Shown here: piece by piece, positions 15,151 through 21,537 of the stretch
How the letters are laid out: each line of letters begins with the position of its first letter
Numbering within the stretch: position 1 is the first letter of the stretch
DNA from: an uncultured Prevotellaceae bacterium
GTDB lineage: Bacteria; Bacteroidota; Bacteroidia; Bacteroidales; Bacteroidaceae
Direction of reading: 5' to 3'
Assembly: GCA_947303695.1 (NCBI GenBank)
Contig: CAMYYX010000011.1
Coordinates: forward strand, 1 to 21,537
Length of the DNA: 21,537 bases
Notes under the pieces: model-generated
Seen by the model: the letters and a program-made list of their open reading frames with translations, nothing else
What the model was told of the DNA's origin: nothing
The model's database searches: none
Program-made: the position numbers and the translations under genes

Positions 15151-16105
15151 TATCATCCGTTTCATCAAGAACTGGGCGCTCCCCATCTCCATGTTGGTGG
15201 GCGTTGTGTCATATTTCGTGTATGTCAACATACATGCATTGGATCACACACACCAGTTGATGAACGACATCATCAGCGTTGTTCAACCTGGATTGATTTT
15301 CATGATGCTGTTTTTTGCTTTCTGTAAAGTGGAACCCAGGGCCTTGCGTCCACATGGATGGCAACTGAAACTGATTGGCATACAGACGATCGCCTTCATC
15401 CTGTTAGCAACCCCTATCATTCTCTTTCCGACCATCTCAGGACGGGTCATCATCGAGAGTGCGATGATTTGTATGATTTGCCCAACGGCAACAGCAGCTT
15501 CGGTAGTGGCAACCAAGCTACATGGTAACACCAGTTGTGTGGTTAGCTATACCTGTGTCATCAATCTTGTAGCAGCCCTTCTCATCCCTGCAGTTGTATC
15601 GCTCCTTCATAGCGGAGCCAACAACCTGGACTTCTGGACGTCGTTCACCATCATCATCGGACGTGTGTTCCCTCTCCTCATACTACCGCTATTGCTCGCA
15701 TTCGGTATCCGTTATATGCTACCAAAATTTCATCAATATCTGGCAAGTATCAGCAACATCTCATTCTATCTGTGGACGGTTTCTTTGGCTATCTCAATTG
15801 CAATTGCCACGAAAGCCATCGTTCACAGTCACGAGACCGCATTTACCTATTGGGGAATCGCTCTCGTGTCGGCATTCGCTTGTTGTTTACAATTCTATCT
15901 CGGTAGAGTCGTGGGGCGTCGTCACGGAGAACCCATCGCTGGTGCACAGAGTCTCGGCCAAAAGAACACAGCGTTTGCCATTTGGGTGGCCTATACCTTC
16001 ATGAATCCTGTCACAGCTCTGGCAGGAGGATTTTATGCCGTATGGCACAACCTCGTCAATTCATGGCAGCTTTATCAGGCTCGCATACATCCAATCTCCA
16101 ATTAG
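15143..16105 (+). CDS. Bile acid:sodium symporter (SBF/BASS-like) family transporter
   Basis: A 320-aa polytopic membrane protein with nine or ten hydrophobic segments. Two inverted-topology halves can be suspected. The first has CPTATAASVVATKLHGN (about 112-128) and the second SLGQKNTAFAIWVAYTFMNP (about 273-292); these resemble the broken crossover helices of the SBF/BASS fold. Members transport organic acids such as bile acids or pantothenate with Na+, but the substrate here cannot be inferred, and bile acid should not be assumed. The start ATG overlaps the uvrB stop region by 8 nt, which suggests translational coupling. A more distant membrane family is possible but less likely. Confidence 0.68.
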   Translation: MNSIIRFIKNWALPISMLVGVVSYFVYVNIHALDHTHQLMNDIISVVQPGLIFMMLFFAFCKVEPRALRPHGWQLKLIGIQTIAFILLATPIILFPTISGRVIIESAMICMICPTATAASVVATKLHGNTSCVVSYTCVINLVAALLIPAVVSLLHSGANNLDFWTSFTIIIGRVFPLLILPLLLAFGIRYMLPKFHQYLASISNISFYLWTVSLAISIAIATKAIVHSHETAFTYWGIALVSAFACCLQFYLGRVVGRRHGEPIAGAQSLGQKNTAFAIWVAYTFMNPVTALAGGFYAVWHNLVNSWQLYQARIHPISN

Positions 16106-16127
16106 AATAAATCAAATACAGAACGAT

Positions 16128-17384
16128 ATGAAAAGAATCATCCCAATCACCGTCTTATGGCTCCTAACCCTCACGATGCAAGCTCAGCATTATTCCATCG
16201 TTGACCGTTACGTAGATTCACTGAAATATGCCATGAGTCAGAAGAACTATGAACTGACCAACGACTACGATGTCAGTCCCTATTACTATCAGATGTTCTT
16301 CCCATCTACATACTACTCAAACGTTACACGTAACGTTTTCTCTCTTGATTCGACAGCACAAACACCGATGAACTTACATTTACTACGTCTCTATGCTAAC
16401 CAACCTTCGCTCGTCAAGCACTATGACGAACAGTTCAAAAACGAAGCGCTGTTGGAAGCAAAGTCTGGTTCAGAAAGACCGAATGACGATATCAAGAAAG
16501 AAATCAATAACGCCATCACCTCGAGTTCGAAAGACAGAATTGACAAAGACGATTTCGATATCGGTCTTCAGGTTGTCAAGCCGAACTTCTGGAAGACAGC
16601 AGGTAACTTCTCCTTGAAATTCACACAGAACTACTTCTCAGAGAACTGGTATCAAGGAGGAAACAATAGCGGAACGATGTTGGCAACCCTCAACCTGTCT
16701 GCCATCTACAACGACACAAAGAGGATTACGTGGGAAAACAAACTGGATGTACGACTCGGATTTACCACTACCCCATCCGACACCTGTCATACGTTCCTCA
16801 CCAACACAGACAAAATTCAGTTCAACACGAAGTTAGGCGTAAAGGCCGTCAAACAATGGGACTACACGATATCGGGAGAAGCTAAGACACAAATGATGCC
16901 TGGATACAGAAGCAACAATAGGTTAATTTTCTCCGACTTCCTGTCTCCGTTGGACGTATCATTGTCTATCGGTATGGACTTCAAGCCAAAACTGAAGAAC
17001 GGCAACACCCTCTCGTTGGCACTCCTCCCATTGTCATACAAAATGCGTTTCATCAATTCACACAACGAGAATATCCACAAGGTCAATAAGTTCGAAAACC
17101 GACGCTTGAAGCAAGACTACGGTTCTCGTATTGAGTTCAACTGCAAGTTCACGCTCGTGAAAAATCTTACCTGGAAATGCAGAAGCTACTGCTTTACTTC
17201 CTACAAATACGTAGAAGCAGAACTTGAAAACATCTTTACATTCGAATTCTCCAAATACATCTCTACGGACTTGTATGCACTATGGCGATTTGATGACAAC
17301 AGACCTATCAAGTATTACGATGACAACCTCGGCTATTTCCAGTTCAAAGAATACATCACGTTAGGTCTGAAATACAATTTCTAA
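16128..17384 (+). CDS. DUF3078 domain outer-membrane protein
   Basis: A 418-aa exported protein. Residues 1-20 are a signal peptide (LTMQA-QHY). Residues about 25-140 are a polar, partly helical region. From about 150 on, the sequence alternates as a beta-barrel and holds the DUF3078 hallmark FWKTAGNFSLKFTQNYFSENWYQGG (152-178; Trp155 and the NWYQGG turn). The last strand ends in a terminal phenylalanine (LGLKYNF), as in proteins inserted by the Bam complex. No function is established for this family. The start at MKRIIPITV is preferred over an in-frame ATG at 16035, which lies inside the transporter gene and would spoil the signal peptide. It is the last gene of the forward run, and its stop codon interlocks with that of the opposite-strand gene. 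Confidence 0.88.
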   Translation: MKRIIPITVLWLLTLTMQAQHYSIVDRYVDSLKYAMSQKNYELTNDYDVSPYYYQMFFPSTYYSNVTRNVFSLDSTAQTPMNLHLLRLYANQPSLVKHYDEQFKNEALLEAKSGSERPNDDIKKEINNAITSSSKDRIDKDDFDIGLQVVKPNFWKTAGNFSLKFTQNYFSENWYQGGNNSGTMLATLNLSAIYNDTKRITWENKLDVRLGFTTTPSDTCHTFLTNTDKIQFNTKLGVKAVKQWDYTISGEAKTQMMPGYRSNNRLIFSDFLSPLDVSLSIGMDFKPKLKNGNTLSLALLPLSYKMRFINSHNENIHKVNKFENRRLKQDYGSRIEFNCKFTLVKNLTWKCRSYCFTSYKYVEAELENIFTFEFSKYISTDLYALWRFDDNRPIKYYDDNLGYFQFKEYITLGLKYNF

Positions 17385-17689
17385 AATCGGGTGATTTTCT
17401 TGTTGATGCCCGCAACTAGATGATAGGCTACACGGAAATACCACCTTTGCGGATACTCCAAATCCACCGTTCTGGTATGTAGGCGTAATACATGCAAATC
17501 GTAGAAGAAGTTATGGACAATCCATTCCTCTACGATATTGCGATCAGTACGTAGAAGAATCTGATAATCGTTTCCTTCCTGTTCCCGTCTGATCATCTGT
17601 AACATTTGAAGCATGCCACGCAGAGAATTGATCTGCCAACTCTCGTGTATTGTTAGAATGGTATCGGATATTGAGTACTCCAATCTCAT
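17381..17689 (-). CDS. Small hypothetical protein
   Basis: A 102-aa protein I do not recognise as a named family. It is soluble, rich in aromatic and basic residues, and has no signal peptide or membrane segment. The C-terminal half (FFYDLHVLRLHTRTVDL, then EYPQRWYFRVAYHLV) looks like an ordered conserved stretch, not random translation. Three further points favour a real gene: it fills an otherwise empty interval, it has its own -7-like element 22 nt upstream of the ATG, and its TAG stop sits exactly inside the TAA of the convergent DUF3078 gene. Without a homology search the call remains tentative; the interval may hold only 3' sequence. Confidence 0.6.
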   Translation of the reverse strand: MRLEYSISDTILTIHESWQINSLRGMLQMLQMIRREQEGNDYQILLRTDRNIVEEWIVHNFFYDLHVLRLHTRTVDLEYPQRWYFRVAYHLVAGINKKITRF

Positions 17690-17710
17690 ACATCAATTGT
17701 TTTTGGTCTG

Positions 17711-17718
17711 CAAAGATA
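17711..17718 (-). promoter_or_regulatory. -7-like element for the small hypothetical gene
   Basis: On the minus strand the bases read TATCTTTG followed by CAGACC, an exact TANNTTTG with the favoured C after it. A TTG at the usual -33 distance is not present. The ATG at 17689 would follow a leader of only about 15 nt. Confidence 0.55.
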
Positions 17719-17801
17719 GTAATAATTAAGCAAATTATCATAGATTTGTAAAAAAGTATTCAACTTTTTCATTTTTATGAGGATTTTATGAATACTCCTT
17801 A

Positions 17802-17819
17802 TTTTTTTTTGTATATTTG
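17802..17819 (+). promoter_or_regulatory. Promoter element of the TonB receptor/DUF5689 operon
   Basis: TATATTTG (17812-17819), followed by C, is an exact -7 element. It is preceded by a run of nine T (17802-17810). A TTG at the -33 position is not clear. Its position excludes the in-frame ATG at 17788 as a start and supports translation from 17863. Confidence 0.7.
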
Positions 17820-17862
17820 CAGAACCAAGAACGAAATTAAAATTATTATAATCAAATCAACT

Positions 17863-20565
17863 ATGAGTAAATGTTTAAAACTGGTGGCAATACTGCTCTG
17901 TGTCTCTGGTGTAACATCGGCACAGGTGGTTGTTGACACACTTCAGTCGGACAGCTATGACTTTACTTTTACAGAGAGTCAGTTGGATGATGACAACGAT
18001 GCGGCTCAAACCATATCGACCATCTCGTCATCAAACAACGACCCATACATGGGAGAAGTAGGCTACAGGTTCAGTCCGATGCGTTTCAAGGTTCGTGCAT
18101 ACGACAACATGTACGAACAGACTTACATGAATGGGCTGCTATTGAACGATGTGGAAACAGGTCGTTTTCAATACAGCATGATTGGTGGTATGAACGATGC
18201 GACACGCAACAAGGAAGGAGTTGCTGATTTTGAGTACAACAACTTCGGCCTCACTCCGATAGGCGGTGCATCGAACATCAACACACGCGCATCTGCATTT
18301 GCTGCGGGAAACAAGATCACCCTCTCGGGAACCAACCGAAACTACGTACTTCGTGGCATGTACACCTACGCAACAGGATTAATGGAAAACGGATGGGCTT
18401 TTGCCGGTACAATCGGTTACCGCTGGGCTAAAGAAGGAGTCATCAAAGGAACCTTCTACAACTCCCTATCCTATCTGTTGTCTGTAGAGAAGCGATTGGG
18501 CGAACGCCACAGCCTGTCACTCGTTACCTTCGGTTCTCCAACCGAACGAGCACAGCAAGGAGCCTCAACAGAAGAAGCTTACTGGTTGGCCAACTCACAT
18601 TATTACAACCCATACTGGGGTTACCAAAACGGAAAGAAACGTAACTCACGTGTGGTTCACGACTTCGAACCGACTGCCATCCTTACTTGGGATTGGAATA
18701 TTGATGACAGCAAGAAACTCGTCACCAGTGCAGGCGTGAAGTATAGTCGTTACAGTACTTCGGCATTAGGATGGAACGGTGATGCTTACGATCCACGTCC
18801 CGACTACTACAAGAACCTGCCAAGTAGCATCTTCGATGTGTACGATCTGGAAAACAGGAACAATCCCGATTTCCTTCAAGCCAATCCATATTTCCTCTCT
18901 CAGTATAACGACCTATATAATTTCTGGACAGCAAGCGAAGCCAATCGTCAGATCAATTGGGACCGTATGTATTACGTAAACAGCATTCAGAACCAGAATG
19001 GTGAGGAAACCTTATACTATCAAGAACGTCGTCATAACAACCAATTGGTCTTTGCGTTCAACACGACCTTCAATCACAACATTGACATCAACAACAAATA
19101 CTCGTTGGGTATCAACCTGAACCATACAACGGGTATGCACTACAAGACAATGGACGATTTGCTAGGTGGCGAGTTCTATTACGACTACGATAAGTTCAGC
19201 GCAAACGAATATGGAAAAGGTACGATTGCCAATCCTACAGAGGCAGCAAACGACCTACGGAATCCATACAAACGCATTTATAAAGGCGATAAGTTCGGCT
19301 ACGATTACAACATCAACGTCAACAAAGCCAAAGCATGGGGTGTGATCCAGCACACGAATGGTATATTTGATATCATGCAAGGATTGTATATCGAGGGAAC
19401 AACCATCGAACGTGACGGTAAAATGCAAAACGGACGTGCTCCTCAGAATTCCTATGGATCAAGCGGCACAGCTAAGTTCCTTGGAGGTGGAGGCAAGGTA
19501 CTCTTATCACTCCGTCCTATTGCCAACAACCTTATTTCTTTAGGATTAGGATGGGACACAAATGCACCACTTGCACGAAATGCCTTTGTTGCTCCACGAA
19601 TGCAGAACAACTTCGTAGATAACCTTCAGAACGAAGACATCTTCAGTGCCGAGCTCAATTGGAAATTCCGTTTTGGCAACCTCACAGGTAAGTTCACAGG
19701 ATTCTTCACCCGATTCCAAAACCAAGTAGAGCAGACCGCGTTCTATAACGACCAGGAAAACCGATTCACCTACCTCACGATGACCGGCATCCGTAAAGAA
19801 CACCAAGGAGTGGAAGGTGCGCTGGTTTATCAGGTTAACAGCAAACTGTCGTTCAATCTCATTGGTACCCTCAGTGATGCCAAATATATCGACAATCCGT
19901 ATGCTCAGGTCAACTACGAAGGTATGAACTCTGAGACCAACGAACAGTTGAACACATGGACGAATGCAGTAACAGGCGAGAGCATGCCGCTTCGTGTCAT
20001 CATGAAAGACATCAAGGTAGGTAGCACTCCGCTTACGGCTGTCAGCTTCGGTATTAACTACAACGTCAACAACTGGTACCTCGAACTGAACGCCAACTAC
20101 TACGACAGAGTCTATGTCGGCTATTCTGCCTATCGTCGTCTGAGCAACGTGCTGACCAACTACACAGCTACTGGCACTCATTACGGAACGCCTGTATTTA
20201 ACATCGACGACGGATCGGGTCGTACCAGCCAACAGATTCTGGCTGAAGACGGAGGCATCCTGTTCGACACCAATGGTAACTACATCGACTCATACAGTCC
20301 GAGTCTTGAAAAGTATAAAGGCGGATTCATGCTCGACGCATCTATCGGCAAAAACATCCGTCTGCGAGGAGGAAGAGCCATCTCTATCAACCTCTCATTC
20401 CAGAACCTCACGAACAACACAAACCTCCGCACAGGTGGTTTCGAGCAGAATCGTGATGACCTCTATAGTACAGGAGTAGCACGTGCTTACAAATTCTCTA
20501 GGAATGCCAAGTACTACTATGCTAACGCATTCAATGCTTTCCTTAATATTAATTACAGATTCTAA
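17863..20565 (+). CDS. TonB-dependent receptor, compact-plug type
   Basis: A 900-aa outer-membrane receptor. Residues 1-20 are a signal peptide (VTSA-QVV). A short acidic segment (FTFTESQLDDDND, 34-46) leads into a plug-like region about 50-145 with SPMRFKVRAYDN, YMNGLLLNDVETG and GGASNINTRAS. The rest is a large beta-barrel whose last strand ends in phenylalanine (FLNINYRF). Unlike the receptor at 1606-3993 it lacks the carboxypeptidase-regulatory-like N-terminal domain. It is not a SusC protein by its visible motifs, although a lipoprotein gene follows directly as SusD follows SusC. Cargo is unknown. The longer reading from 17788 would begin inside the promoter and is rejected. A gap of 15 nt separates it from the next gene, consistent with one operon. 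Confidence 0.9.
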   Translation: MSKCLKLVAILLCVSGVTSAQVVVDTLQSDSYDFTFTESQLDDDNDAAQTISTISSSNNDPYMGEVGYRFSPMRFKVRAYDNMYEQTYMNGLLLNDVETGRFQYSMIGGMNDATRNKEGVADFEYNNFGLTPIGGASNINTRASAFAAGNKITLSGTNRNYVLRGMYTYATGLMENGWAFAGTIGYRWAKEGVIKGTFYNSLSYLLSVEKRLGERHSLSLVTFGSPTERAQQGASTEEAYWLANSHYYNPYWGYQNGKKRNSRVVHDFEPTAILTWDWNIDDSKKLVTSAGVKYSRYSTSALGWNGDAYDPRPDYYKNLPSSIFDVYDLENRNNPDFLQANPYFLSQYNDLYNFWTASEANRQINWDRMYYVNSIQNQNGEETLYYQERRHNNQLVFAFNTTFNHNIDINNKYSLGINLNHTTGMHYKTMDDLLGGEFYYDYDKFSANEYGKGTIANPTEAANDLRNPYKRIYKGDKFGYDYNINVNKAKAWGVIQHTNGIFDIMQGLYIEGTTIERDGKMQNGRAPQNSYGSSGTAKFLGGGGKVLLSLRPIANNLISLGLGWDTNAPLARNAFVAPRMQNNFVDNLQNEDIFSAELNWKFRFGNLTGKFTGFFTRFQNQVEQTAFYNDQENRFTYLTMTGIRKEHQGVEGALVYQVNSKLSFNLIGTLSDAKYIDNPYAQVNYEGMNSETNEQLNTWTNAVTGESMPLRVIMKDIKVGSTPLTAVSFGINYNVNNWYLELNANYYDRVYVGYSAYRRLSNVLTNYTATGTHYGTPVFNIDDGSGRTSQQILAEDGGILFDTNGNYIDSYSPSLEKYKGGFMLDASIGKNIRLRGGRAISINLSFQNLTNNTNLRTGGFEQNRDDLYSTGVARAYKFSRNAKYYYANAFNAFLNINYRF

Positions 20566-20580
20566 TAAAACATGGTGTAT

Positions 20581-21480
20581 ATGAAAAGAAATATATTTCA
20601 CATTGGAACATGGATGCTCATATCTGTCTGCCTCTCGATGGCTTCATGTATGGACGATCATGATGCACCAGATGTAAGCAACTACTCCATCACAAAGGAA
20701 ACGTCAGTTGGCGACACCACAATATCCATCAGCAACCTCAAAGACAAATATGCAAGTGTGTTCACACAGACCAACGCTTTCACCTTGATTGAGGACGACG
20801 AAATCGTGGAAGGTGTCGTTGTAGCCAATGATAAGGGCGGTAACCTCTATCAGACCCTGATGCTGGCTGAATACAATTCTTATTATGATTTTGTCGATCC
20901 TTCAAATGCCATTGTTTTGGCTGTGAAGAACACATGCCTCTATCCTTATTTCCCTTACGGACAGATGGTTCGTGTCAACCTCAAAGGACTATATGTAGGC
21001 TGCTATAGCAAACTGCCAAAGATCGGTCAGCCTTACTATACAAGCAGCAACAACCTACGACTGGGTCCTATGCTCTTCGAACTTTGCAAGACAAACATCT
21101 ACCTTGTTGGTAAACCTGCTGATTATATCAACAAGATTCAGCCTTTCGTGCTGAATGATGACAGTCATGAGATGTTCAAGAATAATGCATACCAGAACTA
21201 TAAAAACGCACCAATGCTCGTAACTGTTACTGGTAAGTTTGTCGGAGGTGACGATCAGACCATCCTTGCACCCGATGAATTGAAAGATGCCGGTATGGGT
21301 GTCGATCGCGACTTCAAGATCGGTAACACCACGATTACCGTCCGTACAAGCACACAGAACGATGTGTCGTTCCTCAAGATGCCGAAAGGAACCGTTCGAC
21401 TCACAGGTATGATGTCATTCTACGATGGCTGGCAGCTCCAGCTTCGCTCGGTTGACGATATGGAAATCATCAGTGAATAA
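20581..21480 (+). CDS. DUF5689 domain surface lipoprotein
   Basis: A 299-aa lipoprotein. The signal peptide ends in a lipobox LSMASC with cysteine 23, followed by acidic residues (MDDHD). An acidic run right after the lipidated cysteine is the kind of signal that sends Bacteroidetes lipoproteins to the cell surface. The remainder fits DUF5689: an N-terminal TTISISNLKDKY segment, an EGVVVANDKGGNLYQTLML strand region like an OB fold, AIVLAVKNT, and a C-terminal VRLTGMMSFYDGWQLQLRSVDDM with the W-Q-L-Q-L strand. Its position after a TonB receptor suggests a ligand-capturing lid or accessory, but no function is proven. An alternative ATG at 20572 would add three residues (MVY) and leave a 6-nt gap to the receptor gene; I prefer the later start because MKRNIF gives a normal signal peptide. 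Confidence 0.85.
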   Translation: MKRNIFHIGTWMLISVCLSMASCMDDHDAPDVSNYSITKETSVGDTTISISNLKDKYASVFTQTNAFTLIEDDEIVEGVVVANDKGGNLYQTLMLAEYNSYYDFVDPSNAIVLAVKNTCLYPYFPYGQMVRVNLKGLYVGCYSKLPKIGQPYYTSSNNLRLGPMLFELCKTNIYLVGKPADYINKIQPFVLNDDSHEMFKNNAYQNYKNAPMLVTVTGKFVGGDDQTILAPDELKDAGMGVDRDFKIGNTTITVRTSTQNDVSFLKMPKGTVRLTGMMSFYDGWQLQLRSVDDMEIISE

Positions 21481-21511
21481 CAATCGATAAGATAACTAAA
21501 TACAATACAAT

Positions 21512-21537
21512 ATGAAAAAATCATTATTATTCGTATG
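21512..21537 (+). CDS. Start of a further exported protein (partial, cut by window edge)
   Basis: An ATG followed by codons for MKKSLLFV begins 31 nt after the lipoprotein stop and runs off the window. The basic start followed by hydrophobic residues is a typical signal-peptide beginning. In related loci a TonB receptor and DUF5689 lipoprotein may be followed by other secreted proteins or nucleases, but eight residues do not allow identification. Confidence 0.6.

Noticed and set aside
15143..16105. Naming the transporter as a bile-acid importer
   Set aside because: Only the general fold is visible. Family members carry different substrates, so a specific substrate is not supported.
16035..16127. 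Upstream start for the DUF3078 protein
   Set aside because: It lies inside the transporter gene and would put 31 residues before an otherwise normal signal peptide.
17788..17862. Upstream start for the compact-plug TonB receptor
   Set aside because: It lies upstream of the TATATTTG element, so the transcript would not contain it; MSKCLKLV gives a proper signal peptide.
19546..20232. 228-aa open frame on the minus strand inside the TonB receptor gene
   Set aside because: The receptor frame shows continuous barrel sequence through this region. The antisense translation is valine-rich with no signal or motif, and there is no promoter element for it.

Overview
The window looks like a chromosomal segment from a Bacteroidales bacterium, most likely Prevotella/Segatella or a close relative. 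The grounds are TANNTTTG-type -7 promoter elements, few recognisable Shine-Dalgarno sequences, TonB-dependent outer-membrane proteins, a T9SS-type C-terminal tail, a DUF5689 lipoprotein, a DUF3078 protein and a TPR-containing histidine kinase. These family calls come from reading motifs; no database search was possible. No rRNA, tRNA, CRISPR array or insertion sequence was seen.

Left part (1-3993): a short non-coding stretch with an 11-bp tandem repeat and two hairpins lies before a sodium:amino-acid (AGCS) symporter. Convergent to it, 4 nt away, is a TonB-receptor-like outer-membrane protein with a carboxypeptidase-regulatory-like N-terminal domain.

Central secretion cluster (4218-9738): three tightly linked forward genes encode a 154-aa secreted protein with a T9SS-like tail, a cysteine-rich beta-helix protein of the Cthe_2159-like carbohydrate-binding type, and a CotH-type secreted kinase fused to a second such beta-helix. 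All three carry the same short module of about 35 residues. This is the most interesting part of the window: it reads as a cell-surface or extracellular kinase/adhesin system.

Housekeeping/regulatory run (9864-17384): a well-formed Bacteroidetes promoter precedes five closely packed genes: a TPR sensor histidine kinase without a response regulator, a LacI-family regulator, uvrB, an SBF-type transporter and a DUF3078 outer-membrane protein. Intergenic distances run from -8 to +31 nt, so co-transcription is plausible. A small hypothetical gene on the opposite strand ends inside the stop codon of the last gene.

Right part (17863-21537): a second TonB-dependent receptor of a compact type is followed by a DUF5689 surface lipoprotein and the first codons of a further secreted protein cut by the window edge. 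This looks like an outer-membrane uptake operon arranged like SusC/SusD pairs but built from different families.
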